Origin: Lachnospiraceae bacterium
GTDB lineage: Bacteria > Bacillota > Clostridia > Lachnospirales > Lachnospiraceae
Direction: 5' to 3'
NCBI GenBank assembly: GCA_021200345.1
Contig: JAJQGR010000331.1
Location: forward strand, 1-13,442
DNA length: 13,442 bases
How positions within the stretch are numbered: position 1 is the stretch's first letter; each line of letters opens with the position of its first letter. Positions 6,284-13,362 of this stretch are shown here, piece after piece. The position numbers and the translations under genes were made by a program. The notes beneath the pieces were generated by a model. It was not told where the DNA came from and made no database searches. It was given only the letters and a program-made list of their open reading frames with translations.

Positions 6284-6301
6284 TTCTTATTTATGTGCCT
6301 C

Positions 6302-6330
6302 AGTATACATGCATACAATCAATTCGTCAA
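6302..6330 (-). promoter_or_regulatory. Sigma-A promoter of the amino-acid ABC operon
   Basis: TTGACG (6330-6325) and TATACT (6307-6302) are exactly 17 bases apart on the minus strand, about 140 bases upstream of the ATPase ATG. It lies downstream of the HAD gene, so the ABC operon has its own transcription start. Confidence 0.75.
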
Positions 6331-6398
6331 GGGAAAATCTGTTTAAGATTCATAAAAATCTTCTATTGAATTCAGCACTTTTTCACAGGAAAGACAAT

Positions 6399-7208
6399 TC
6401 ATAACACAAATTTGCGGATCACCTCGGCCACGGCGCATTCATTGCAGTCGGCATCCGTGATATAGTCGCACTCTCCTTTCATGCTCTCCACCGTATTTCG
6501 CACTCCCACACCCAGCCCTGCCGCTTTGATCATGGGCAGATCATTATAATTATCTCCGATCGCAATGGTTTCCGATGGATTTACTCCCAACAGCTTCGCC
6601 AGCGACAACAGTCCCTGTCCCTTATTGACGCCCCGGTGATTAAATTCGATATAACGGTTGGAGGAATAGGATACGTCAATATCTCCGGTAATATCCTTCA
6701 GCTCCGTCTCTATCCCGTTCAGATAGGCCCGGTCTGTGTTGGTGTAGAGCACCTTCACAATCTCCTGCCCTCTTAAGAATTCAATATCCTGCGAAAAGAT
6801 CTCCCGGATTTCCATGCGTCCGGCCAGATAATCGATCTCTCCCTGAAACAGATTGTACGCATACACCATGTCCTTCGTATATACATGGACGCATACATCA
6901 TAGGAAAGCCCTCTGCAGTACAGCTTTTGAGCCAGTTCAAAGGGAAGCCCCTCAAAATGAAGCAGTCGGTTTTCCTTATTTTCGGTGATGGCGCCGCCGT
7001 TAAAGGAAATGACATACTCTCCCTCCTTTTGCCACAGCCCCAGTTCCAGTAAGGTTCCCTGTACAGATGCATAGCCTCTGCCGGTGGCCGGCACAAATTT
7101 GACGCCCCGCCTTCCCGCCTCCTGAATGGCCTCAATGTCTTTCGGATCGATGGTTCGGTTGAGCTTTAACAGGGTCTCGTCCAAGTCGCACGCGATAATT
7201 TTATACAT
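6399..7208 (-). CDS. Cof-type HAD-IIB family phosphatase
   Basis: A 269-residue haloacid dehalogenase-superfamily phosphatase of the Cof/IIB type, which dephosphorylates small sugar or cofactor phosphates in the cytosol; the substrate is not predictable. Motif I is CDLDETLL with nucleophile Asp8 and acid/base Asp10, motif II is ATGR with Thr42, motif III is the Lys in GVNKGQGL (Lys196), and motif IV is IAIGDNYNDLPM with Asp219 and Asp223 for magnesium. The region between motifs II and III (about 85-185) is the C2B cap. Length is normal for the family (about 265-280). GGAGG lies seven bases before the ATG at 7208. It appears monocistronic: the ABC promoter follows it and a divergent intergenic region precedes it. 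No clear promoter of its own was found. Confidence 0.9.
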   Translation of the reverse strand: MYKIIACDLDETLLKLNRTIDPKDIEAIQEAGRRGVKFVPATGRGYASVQGTLLELGLWQKEGEYVISFNGGAITENKENRLLHFEGLPFELAQKLYCRGLSYDVCVHVYTKDMVYAYNLFQGEIDYLAGRMEIREIFSQDIEFLRGQEIVKVLYTNTDRAYLNGIETELKDITGDIDVSYSSNRYIEFNHRGVNKGQGLLSLAKLLGVNPSETIAIGDNYNDLPMIKAAGLGVGVRNTVESMKGECDYITDADCNECAVAEVIRKFVL

Positions 7209-7686
7209 ATTTTTTCCTCCGGTTCACCGATAAATCTGTAACAGCATCTTATGATTCAAGCGACAAAAAGGTATGATACACGGATTTCATCACGGAGCGC
7301 CCTGCGGGTGTCCGCGCTTTGCGCAGCTGTGCATAAGTCTGATTACGAAAATCGCAGATTTTCTATCTCACTTATCCCGAAATCCCTTGTCTCATTTAAT
7401 AATAAAAGAGACGCGGCACCATATCAAGTGTTTTTTTATATAAGGGCGAAAGAGACTGTACATTTAGATACCAACGATTGTGAATTTGCTGTGAATTACC
7501 TGGCTCATTTGTTGACATCACTTTGGCAATCCTGTATATTTATTTTGTATCGCTTTAAATGAAACTGTAAAAACCTTTGTATTCATCCGCTGTGACCGCC
7601 AGTATCCGCAGAACGAATCAATGCTTTTTCAGGACTGTGTCCGGCGATGCACACATGACGAAGCAATCAGCAGAAGGAGACGAAAG
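7209..7686. other. Hairpin-rich divergent intergenic region between the HAD and degV-family genes
   Basis: No gene is supported here. The left half holds nested inverted repeats best read as plus-strand RNA: CGG-A-GCGCCC / GGGTGT-CCG with two G-U pairs (about 7294-7313), GCGC-TTT-GCGC (about 7314-7324) and a compound hairpin with outer arms ATAAGT/ACTTAT (7333-7338, 7370-7375) and inner arms GAAAATC/GATTTTC around GCA (7347-7363). GTCTC/GAGAC then flank an AT-rich loop (about 7390-7412) and seven T follow at 7431-7437. The right half has the degV promoter and a ~140-nt leader without a recognised riboswitch. The hairpin cluster resembles dispersed intergenic repeats, but whether it recurs elsewhere cannot be seen from one copy. 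Confidence 0.5.
7512..7540 (+). promoter_or_regulatory. Sigma-A promoter of the DegV-family gene
   Basis: A perfect TTGACA (7512-7517) and TATATT (7535-7540) are 17 bases apart, about 145 bases upstream of the ATG. The transcript would start near 7547. Confidence 0.75.
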
Positions 7687-8559
7687 ATGGATTACGAAAT
7701 TTTTGTAGATATGTCACTGGATATCGACGAAAAGGTGGCGGAGAAAATCAACATCCGCTACGTTCCCATGGAGTACGGCCTGGGAGATGAAACGTTAAAG
7801 GCCACCGGCCCGGAGAGCGATGAGCGGATGCATTATTTTTATGAGAGCATGCGGCGCGGTCTCCCCACGCGGACAAGTCAGATCACTCCTTTCCAATATG
7901 AAGAGACTTTCTCCCCCAGCATTCAGGAAGGAAAAGGGGTTCTCTACATTGCACTTTCCAGCGGTCTGAGCAAGACCTATGAGGCCGCGCTTTTAGCGGC
8001 GCAGTCCCTGAAGGATCAATATGCGGGCGCCCGGATTGAGATTGTCGACAGCTTCGCCGCCACCGGCGGCATGGGCATTCTGGCTGAGGCTGCCTCCAAA
8101 AACCGCGCGAACGGCATGACCCTGGAAGAGAACGCGGCCTGGCTTCGGGACAATGCCCACAATCTGAACCACTGGTTCATGGTGGAGGATCTGGTCTACT
8201 TAAAGCGCGGCGGCAGAGTTTCCGCTACCACCGCACTTGTAGGCACCGCCCTGAATATCAAGCCGATTCTGAATATCAACGCAAAGGGGGAACTTGGCTC
8301 CGTTGCCAAAAAGCACGGCAGCAAGCAGGCCATGCGCTATCTGGTGGACTGCTATGAAAAGCGCTTCGATCAAAGCTACGGCAATACTGCCTATATCTGC
8401 TGCGCGGACTGTAAGGATACCGCCGCGGAGTTAAAGGAAATGGTGCTGAAAGTCAATCCCAATGCGGATGTGCACATCACCATGCTTTGCCCGGTCATCG
8501 GCGCTCACACCGGTCCGGGAATGCTTTCCCTGATCTTTTTCGGGCAGAAGATGGAGTAA
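7687..8559 (+). CDS. DegV family (FakB-like) fatty-acid-binding protein
   Basis: A 290-residue DegV-family protein. Family members bind a long-chain fatty acid in a two-domain fold, and several (FakB) present it to the kinase FakA for phosphorylation and entry into phospholipid synthesis. Visible hallmarks are PTRTSQITP (60-68, the lipid carboxylate-contacting TSQ), SSGLSKTYE (91-99), IEIVDSFAA (117-125), the conserved LVYLKRGGRVS (169-179) and GAHTGPGMLSL (272-282). The frame is open from 7621, but the ATG at 7687 has AAGGAG seven bases upstream and gives the family N-terminus. It stands alone between its own promoter and a terminator. No fakA gene is in the window, so the FakB assignment is by family only. 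Confidence 0.88.
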   Translation: MDYEIFVDMSLDIDEKVAEKINIRYVPMEYGLGDETLKATGPESDERMHYFYESMRRGLPTRTSQITPFQYEETFSPSIQEGKGVLYIALSSGLSKTYEAALLAAQSLKDQYAGARIEIVDSFAATGGMGILAEAASKNRANGMTLEENAAWLRDNAHNLNHWFMVEDLVYLKRGGRVSATTALVGTALNIKPILNINAKGELGSVAKKHGSKQAMRYLVDCYEKRFDQSYGNTAYICCADCKDTAAELKEMVLKVNPNADVHITMLCPVIGAHTGPGMLSLIFFGQKME

Positions 8560-8586
8560 GGATCCTTTTACTCAGTAATGAAAAAC

Positions 8587-8620
8587 CGCCATCTGTTTTC
8601 ACGACAGATGGCGATTTCTA
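8587..8620. terminator. Bidirectional intrinsic terminator between the convergent degV-family and flavin reductase genes
   Basis: Perfect 9-base arms CGCCATCTG (8587-8595) and CAGATGGCG (8605-8613) enclose a 9-nt loop. A T-rich tract (ATTTCTATTT) follows on the plus strand, and GTTTTTC follows on the minus strand. It sits between two genes that converge on it, 27 bases after one stop and 13 bases after the other. Confidence 0.85.
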
Positions 8621-8625
8621 TTTCG

Positions 8626-9225
8626 TCATTCAATGGGTACAAAATCGGAAGCCGGATGCTTGCACCAGGGGCAGATAAAGTCCGCGGGCAGCACATCCCC
8701 TTCGTATATGTATCCGCACACGGTACAAACAAAGCCTTTCTTTTTCGGTACGGGGGCTGTCTTGACATTTGCCTGATAATAGCTGTAGGTCACAGACTCA
8801 TCATCAGACAGCACCGCCCCGTCCGTCACATCCGCCAGAAACAGGGTGTGGGTTCCCAGGTCCTTGCTCTCAATCACCTCCGCGCTCAGATAAGCGTTGG
8901 CATTCTCCGGCAGATACACCAGGCCGTTTTCACTGCGGCTGACGGTGATTTCTTTCATCTTATCCACATCCCTGCCGCTTTGAAAGCCCCAGTGCTGATA
9001 AGTGGCAAAGGGAGCTTCCTGTGTCAGGACAGACACGTTAAATTTTCCTGTTCTTAACACCATGTCGTGAGTCAGGTTATTCTTGTTGATGGCCACGGTA
9101 ATGCGCTTAGGCTCCGAGGTGACCTGAGTCACAGTGTTGACGATACAGCCGTTGTCCCGGCCGTCCTCCTGAGCTGTCAGCACAAACAGACCGTAGCTGA
9201 GTTTATACATTGCTTTTTTATCCAT
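8626..9225 (-). CDS. High-molecular-weight rubredoxin: flavin reductase domain fused to a rubredoxin
   Basis: A 199-residue fusion. Residues 1-155 form an FMN-binding flavin reductase-like domain (KLSYGLFVLTAQ, GCIVNTVTQVTSEP, FNVSVLTQEAPF, KDLGTHTLFLADV). Residues 165-199 form a short rubredoxin with two cysteine pairs, CTVC (Cys167, Cys170) and CPWC (Cys185, Cys188), for one iron. This matches Hrb of anaerobes such as Moorella, which passes electrons from NAD(P)H to a flavodiiron protein that reduces O2 or NO. The rubredoxin lacks the long loop of classic rubredoxins and resembles the rubrerythrin-type module. The ATG at 9225 has GGAGG eight bases upstream; the frame extends 10 codons further without a ribosome binding site. 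It lies 47 bases after the SGNH hydrolase gene, probably in the same operon. No flavodiiron gene is in the window. Confidence 0.85.
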   Translation of the reverse strand: MDKKAMYKLSYGLFVLTAQEDGRDNGCIVNTVTQVTSEPKRITVAINKNNLTHDMVLRTGKFNVSVLTQEAPFATYQHWGFQSGRDVDKMKEITVSRSENGLVYLPENANAYLSAEVIESKDLGTHTLFLADVTDGAVLSDDESVTYSYYQANVKTAPVPKKKGFVCTVCGYIYEGDVLPADFICPWCKHPASDFVPIE

Positions 9226-9272
9226 ATACGTTTCCTCCTTGTAATGATTTTTCAAAATTTTGCTCTACTTGA

Positions 9273-10103
9273 TCACATTTCCCTCGTCGGCCGCTTATCC
9301 GTCCCGATATATTGGACGTCCCGGAAATCCATGATATGATGGCGGATGATCCAGTCGATGTATGTCATCATATAATGAGCGGACAATAAATACCCCAGAG
9401 CATTCATATGCCCGCCGTCATAATATTTTGCCTGAAAATCCTGATCGTAGGGCGGCGCGTAATGGTATAAATCCACCACATAGCAGTTTCTAAGTTTCGC
9501 GGCGATTCCCCCGATCAGGGCACAAAATTCCTCGCTGCCAAAATCGGTGGGCATAGTCAGCAGAAAAAATCTGGCATTCGGCTGTATGGACTGAAGCCGC
9601 TGGATAATTTTCGCATACCACCCCACAAAAGTGAGTGCGTTATTTTCGTAATTCTCCAGGTCTATGTCCGTTTCCGGATTGCCGATTTGCCCATGATACA
9701 CCGTTTTCAATGTTTCCGGCCAGCCAATATCATTGACACCAAGCGCGATGATATAGCCCTGCTTTGCATTGTCTTTATCAAAAAGATGATTGAGATCCTC
9801 CACCGGGCTGCTTCTTTCATCGGCTTCCTTATAAAGCTGATAAGCCGTCAGGCCTCCTCTGGAAAAACTGGTCATCTGAATGCCTGTGATTCGCTCAATC
9901 TGCTTGCCCCAGGAATACTCATAACAGTCCCACCAGACCTTTTCTCCGCCCGGCCCGACGCACTCAAATTCGCCGCTGGTAAGACTGTCACCGATGCAGC
10001 CAATAGAGCGGAAAATGTTCATCATCCCACCGTCGCGGATGATGATTTCAAGTGGGAAATCCTTTTGCTCTCTGTCATTTGATTTTGTCTGATTCTGTTC
10101 CAA
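9273..10103 (-). CDS. SGNH/GDSL hydrolase family protein (TTG start)
   Basis: A 276-residue probable esterase or lipase of the SGNH superfamily. Block I is IGCIGDSLTSGE with nucleophile Ser40, block II is the Gly in SFSRGGL (about 83), block III is ALGVNDIG with Asn124, and block V is DGGHMNALGY with the DxxH pair Asp229 and His232. No signal peptide is seen, so it is probably cytosolic; the substrate is unknown. The frame begins at a TTG (10103) with AAGGAG eight bases upstream. An internal ATG pair near residue 27 has a poor ribosome binding site and would remove the region just before block I, so TTG is preferred. It lies 30 bases after the mtaB stop and 47 before the flavin reductase gene. 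Confidence 0.85.
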   Translation of the reverse strand: MEQNQTKSNDREQKDFPLEIIIRDGGMMNIFRSIGCIGDSLTSGEFECVGPGGEKVWWDCYEYSWGKQIERITGIQMTSFSRGGLTAYQLYKEADERSSPVEDLNHLFDKDNAKQGYIIALGVNDIGWPETLKTVYHGQIGNPETDIDLENYENNALTFVGWYAKIIQRLQSIQPNARFFLLTMPTDFGSEEFCALIGGIAAKLRNCYVVDLYHYAPPYDQDFQAKYYDGGHMNALGYLLSAHYMMTYIDWIIRHHIMDFRDVQYIGTDKRPTREM

Positions 10104-10111
10104 AGTATTTT

Positions 10112-10117
10112 CTCCTT
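10112..10117 (-). promoter_or_regulatory. Ribosome binding site supporting the TTG start of the SGNH hydrolase
   Basis: AAGGAG lies eight bases before the TTG at 10103, inside the 30-base gap after mtaB. No ATG or GTG in that frame within the next 25 codons has a comparable site. Confidence 0.65.
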
Positions 10118-10133
10118 GTCCTGTTGCATAAGC

Positions 10134-11537
10134 TTACTGGCTCTGTCTTGAAACCAGACAACGGCACTCCACGATCTCCTCTGTCAGCATCCCCGAGATT
10201 TCGCACGTCAGAAGCCTGTTCGCCATATTTTCAGCACTCTCCAACGCCGCCTTCACATACTCCCTTGTATGCCCGATCCAGTATTCCCGGCCGTTAATTC
10301 TCTTTTTTTCTTCAAAAAGGATTTCCGCCCTGCGGTCGATCTGTTCCCTGCGGTACTTTTCAGATGCCCCGGCCGTCATATCCAGAAGCACATCGCTTCG
10401 CCGCGCTTTCACCACGTCCCCGATCTGCCCCTTCATGCCCGCCGCCACAGTGCCCTTTCTCACAGAATACTTGAAAATATGCATCTCGTAAAGAGAAATC
10501 TCTTCCAGGAAACGAACCGTCCGTGAAAATTCCTCCTCCGACTCCTGTGGGAAGCCCACAATCACATCTGTAGTGATGGCGGGATGATCAAAAGCGTCCC
10601 TCAGATAAGCCACGCTTCTGGCAAAGTCTGCGGTAGTATAATGTCTGTTCATGCGACGCAGCGTCTCGTCACAGCCGCTTTGCAAAGATAAATGAAAATG
10701 CGGGCAAAGCTGGGGAATGGCAGCCAGCCTCTGCGCGGTTTTTTCTGTGATAATTCTCGGTTCCAGAGACCCCAGACGAATGCGTTTCATTCCGCTCTCT
10801 TTTGCCAGTCTCTCTAACAGATCCAGCAGCTTTCCCTCACCGGAGTAATCATGACGCTCATCCGACTGAGGCCGATCCACACATTGCCCTCTCTCCCAGG
10901 ATTCATCCTCAAAATCAATACCGTAAGAGCTGATATGAATTCCCGTCAGCACAATCTCCTGATAGCCCGCCGCGGTCAGCGTCTGAACTTCCTGCAGGAT
11001 ATCTTCATAATGCCTGCTGCGTACCCGGCCTCTGGCGTAGGGGATGATACAATAGCTGCAAAACTGATTGCAGCCATCCTGAATTTTGATATAAGCTCTG
11101 GTATGCTCCGAGGTCTTTTGCAGGGACATTTTTTCATATTCATAAATATGAGCGATGTCAGACAGACTCTCCCCATCCAGCGTTTTGGAATCTCTCTTTT
11201 TCAGGAACTCCTCTATCAGCTCTGTCACCTGACCCTTTTTATTGTTGCCAATGACCAGATCCACTCCCTCGTCCATTAAAACCTGTTCCGTTCCGGTCTG
11301 TACATAGCAGCCCACAGCCACCACCACCGCTTTTGGATTTCTCTTTTTGGCCTGATGAAGCATCTGACGGCTCTTCTGATCCGCAATATTGGTCACAGTA
11401 CAGGTATTTACAATATAAATATCAGCCTGCGAGTTAAAAGGAACAATCGTATATCCTTTCTCCTCCAGCTTTTGCCGCATGACATCCAGTTCATAAGCGT
11501 TGACCTTGCAGCCAAGATTATGCAGGGCAGCTTTCAT
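10134..11537 (-). CDS. mtaB: tRNA t6A37 methylthiotransferase MtaB
   Basis: A 467-residue radical-SAM enzyme that adds a methylthio group to t6A at position 37 of ANN-reading tRNAs, giving ms2t6A. The N-terminal domain supplies three cysteines for the auxiliary 4Fe-4S cluster (Cys10 in LGCKVN, Cys46 in VNTCTVT, Cys77 in VGCYVQ). The radical-SAM core has CNQFCSYC (Cys156, Cys160, Cys163) and continues through TGIHISSYG, LSLQSGCDETLRRMNR and TTDVIVGFPQE. A C-terminal TRAM-like domain follows from about 395. An extra acidic/polar segment of about 27 residues (209-235) sits between SSYGIDF and GKLLDLLER, where B. subtilis YqeV has a short link. The ATG at 11537 has GGAGG seven bases upstream. It heads a probable operon with the SGNH hydrolase and flavin reductase genes. 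Confidence 0.93.
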   Translation of the reverse strand: MKAALHNLGCKVNAYELDVMRQKLEEKGYTIVPFNSQADIYIVNTCTVTNIADQKSRQMLHQAKKRNPKAVVVAVGCYVQTGTEQVLMDEGVDLVIGNNKKGQVTELIEEFLKKRDSKTLDGESLSDIAHIYEYEKMSLQKTSEHTRAYIKIQDGCNQFCSYCIIPYARGRVRSRHYEDILQEVQTLTAAGYQEIVLTGIHISSYGIDFEDESWERGQCVDRPQSDERHDYSGEGKLLDLLERLAKESGMKRIRLGSLEPRIITEKTAQRLAAIPQLCPHFHLSLQSGCDETLRRMNRHYTTADFARSVAYLRDAFDHPAITTDVIVGFPQESEEEFSRTVRFLEEISLYEMHIFKYSVRKGTVAAGMKGQIGDVVKARRSDVLLDMTAGASEKYRREQIDRRAEILFEEKKRINGREYWIGHTREYVKAALESAENMANRLLTCEISGMLTEEIVECRCLVSRQSQ

Positions 11538-11585
11538 ATACGTTCCTCCAAAATTTTCATCACATGATTTTTACAAAAATATCCA

Positions 11586-11614
11586 TTGACTTTTCATGCT
11601 TCTTCCCTTACGAT
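11586..11614 (+). promoter_or_regulatory. Promoter of the HPr-like gene
   Basis: TTGACT (11586-11591) and TACGAT (11609-11614) are 17 bases apart. The ~85-nt leader contains outer arms GAACGG/CCGTTC (11624-11629, 11665-11670) around a perfect 12-base palindrome AATGCCGGCATT (11648-11659). Confidence 0.6.
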
Positions 11615-11705
11615 GAAAGGAGAGAACGGCCCGCCAGGCCACGTCAGAATGCCGGCATTTTTGTCCGTTCCCTGCCAATTCACAGAAAGGAGGCTGTCCA
11701 ACACT

Positions 11706-11939
11706 ATGACACAGGTTGAGATTTCCTTAAACTCCATCGACAAGGTAAAATCCTTTGTCAACACGGTCACCAGATACGATTATGATTTTGATCTTGTATC
11801 CGGGAGATACGTTATTGACGCGAAATCCATTATGGGCATCTTCAGTCTGGACCTGTCCAGAAGCATCACTCTGAACATCCACGCAGACGAGGATATTGAC
11901 GAGCTGATGGAAGCGCTTGCGCCCTATATCGTAAAGTAA
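11706..11939 (+). CDS. HPr-like protein lacking the active-site histidine
   Basis: A 77-residue protein with the size and layout of the phosphotransferase carrier HPr. The KSIMGIFSLDLS segment (40-51) closely matches the HPr loop around regulatory Ser46 (SIMGVMSL). In contrast, the region that should contain GIHARPA with phospho-accepting His15 reads ISLNSIDKVKSFV and has no histidine. It therefore cannot carry phosphate from EI to sugar permeases in the usual way. Crh of Bacillus is a known relative without His15 that acts only through Ser46, so a regulatory role is possible, but this is inference. The ATG at 11706 is preceded by AAAGGAGG at a rather long 12-base spacing; the open frame upstream to 11586 overlaps the promoter and is not coding. 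It is monocistronic, with a terminator 25 bases beyond the stop. Confidence 0.75.
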   Translation: MTQVEISLNSIDKVKSFVNTVTRYDYDFDLVSGRYVIDAKSIMGIFSLDLSRSITLNIHADEDIDELMEALAPYIVK

Positions 11940-11963
11940 AAGCTGTCCAGGTACATAAGACTG

Positions 11964-11994
11964 AAAGGCCCCGAGAAAATCCCGGAGCCTTTTT
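11964..11994 (+). terminator. Intrinsic terminator of the HPr-like gene
   Basis: AAAGGC (11964-11969) pairs with GCCTTT (11987-11992), continued by a CCG/CGG inner stem after one mismatch, and followed by TTTTT. On the minus strand the same hairpin ends in GCCTTTCAG, a weaker terminator for thiI read-through. Confidence 0.8.
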
Positions 11995-11995
11995 A

Positions 11996-12019
11996 CATTG
12001 AAAGTACCGTCTTTCAATG
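11996..12019. repeat. Perfect 9-bp inverted repeat between the HPr-like and thiI genes
   Basis: CATTGAAAG (11996-12004) and CTTTCAATG (12011-12019) flank the 6-nt loop TACCGT. It adjoins the HPr-like terminator and lies 15 bases after the thiI stop. No T-run follows on either strand, so it may serve as an mRNA 3' end stabiliser for thiI; function unknown. Confidence 0.6.
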
Positions 12020-12033
12020 CTGACGCCCTGCTG

Positions 12034-13218
12034 TTATTCCTCCGCCACGATCATCAGCTGCTTCGTATCCAGTGCCGTCTGCACCAGTTCATTGATCTTT
12101 TCCTCCAGATGACGCTCATGCTTTTTGATAATGCCCAGGTTGGGCTTTGTCACCGGATGCTTTGCCACAAAGATGGTGCAGCAGTCCTCGTATGGCAAAA
12201 TAGACGTCTCGTAGGTGTCAATCCTTTTGGCCACGGTCACAATATCTTCCTTGTCGTATGCAATCAGGGGCCTGTACACCGGCAGAGTACACACCTCGTT
12301 GGTACACAGAAGCGACGCCATGGTCTGGCTGGCCACCTGACCGATACTTTCCCCCGTGACCAGACCCAGGCACTCCGTCTCTTTAGCGATCGTCTCCGCA
12401 ATCCTCATCATGTACCGCCGCATAATAATGGTCAGCTCCTCGTGAGGGCAGTTCTCATAAATATACAGCTGAATATCCGTAAAATTAATCACATGCAGAT
12501 AAACCGGTCCCGCATAGCGGGCCACAATCTTCGCCAGATCCACCACTTTCTCCAGGGCTCTTTCACTGGTATAGGGCGGCGCGTGAAAATACACCGCGTC
12601 AATCTTGACGCCCCGTTTGGCAATCATATAGCCAGCCACCGGAGAATCAATCCCCCCGGACAACAGCAGCATGGCTTTTCCCCCGGTACCCACAGGCATT
12701 CCCATGGCGCCGGGAATGACCTGACTGTACAGATAAATTTTCTCCCGAATTTCCACATTCAGCGTCATCTCCGGATGATGAACGTCCACTTTCATATTAG
12801 GAAAAGCATTCAGTATCACTTCCCCCAGCATAGCATCAATCTCCTGTGAATGCAGGGGATAATTCTTTCTGGCTCTTCTGGCATGAACCTTGAAAGTTTT
12901 CTCCTCATCTCCGTAAACCTGACGTATATAATTCTCCACATGCGCACACAGGTCTTCCACTCCGTTGTCCTCGATGTGAACCACCGGGCAGATGGCGGTA
13001 ATACCGAACACCCTCTGCAAGCGCTCCATCACCTCGTCATAGTCGAACGCTGTCTGAGCCTCCACATAAATACGCCCGGAATTTTTGCTGACAACAAAAG
13101 AACCCTCACATTTTTTCAGGGCGTATTTGATCTGCTGAATCAGGGCATCCTCAAACCGGTAACGATTCTTGCCTTTCACACCGATTTCCCCGTATTTTAT
13201 CAGAAAAGAAGTAAACAT
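12034..13218 (-). CDS. thiI: tRNA 4-thiouridine synthase ThiI
   Basis: A 394-residue protein that adenylates and thiolates uridine 8 of tRNA, receiving sulfur from a cysteine desulfurase; some members also supply sulfur for the thiazole of thiamine. The N-terminal ferredoxin-like and THUMP regions (about 1-165) include FLIKYGEIGVKGKNRY and HARRARKNYPLHSQEID. The PP-loop ATPase motif SGGIDSP is at 187-193. CCTIF (Cys346, Cys347) corresponds to the catalytic cysteine kept by short ThiI proteins. There is no C-terminal rhodanese domain, as in most Firmicutes. The ATG at 13218 gives the family N-terminus, though its ribosome binding site (GAGAAAG, two bases away) is weak. In-frame ATG 13269 and TTG 13275 have no visible site. 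It follows a cysteine desulfurase gene, fitting the NifZ-ThiI pairing of Bacillus. Confidence 0.92.
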   Translation of the reverse strand: MFTSFLIKYGEIGVKGKNRYRFEDALIQQIKYALKKCEGSFVVSKNSGRIYVEAQTAFDYDEVMERLQRVFGITAICPVVHIEDNGVEDLCAHVENYIRQVYGDEEKTFKVHARRARKNYPLHSQEIDAMLGEVILNAFPNMKVDVHHPEMTLNVEIREKIYLYSQVIPGAMGMPVGTGGKAMLLLSGGIDSPVAGYMIAKRGVKIDAVYFHAPPYTSERALEKVVDLAKIVARYAGPVYLHVINFTDIQLYIYENCPHEELTIIMRRYMMRIAETIAKETECLGLVTGESIGQVASQTMASLLCTNEVCTLPVYRPLIAYDKEDIVTVAKRIDTYETSILPYEDCCTIFVAKHPVTKPNLGIIKKHERHLEEKINELVQTALDTKQLMIVAEE

Positions 13219-13228
13219 ATCTTTCTCA

Positions 13229-13253
13229 CTGCCGCAAATGGCAGCCTTTCTCC
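13229..13253 (-). promoter_or_regulatory. Hairpin between a GGAG motif and the thiI start codon
   Basis: On the minus strand GGAG (13253-13250) is followed by the perfect stem CTGCC/GGCAG (13244-13240 and 13233-13229) around ATTTGC, and then by a weak GAGAAAG and the ATG at 13218. Folding would bring GGAG closer to the start. A further stem TGTCTG/CAGACA lies upstream, at about 13295-13311. Functional meaning is not established. Confidence 0.35.
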
Positions 13254-13324
13254 GTTCATTTTCCGTCATGGTCAAAAATGCTCATGATACCGTCTATGTC
13301 TGTCTCACAGACACGATCTGATTT

Positions 13325-13353
13325 ATTATAGCAAGTTCGTTCCCATTTGTCAT
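13325..13353 (-). promoter_or_regulatory. Sigma-A promoter upstream of thiI
   Basis: ATGACA (13353-13348) and a perfect TATAAT (13330-13325) are 17 bases apart on the minus strand, just after the cysteine desulfurase stop. thiI can therefore be transcribed on its own as well as by read-through. The predicted leader is about 100 nt. Confidence 0.7.
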
Positions 13354-13362
13354 TCAGATTTT

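Noticed and set aside
7278..7293. 16-base exact match between the intergenic region and the TetR coding region (4388-4403)
   Set aside because: One short match does not extend on either side, and chance matches of this length are not rare enough in a window of this size. No shared function is evident.
7541..7686. Riboswitch in the degV-family leader
   Set aside because: The ~140-nt leader has no conserved riboswitch core I recognise and no terminator-like hairpin before the gene.
11998..12849. 283-codon open frame on the plus strand opposite thiI
   Set aside because: Histidine- and arginine-rich composition typical of antisense reading; it overlaps a well-supported ThiI gene for its whole length.
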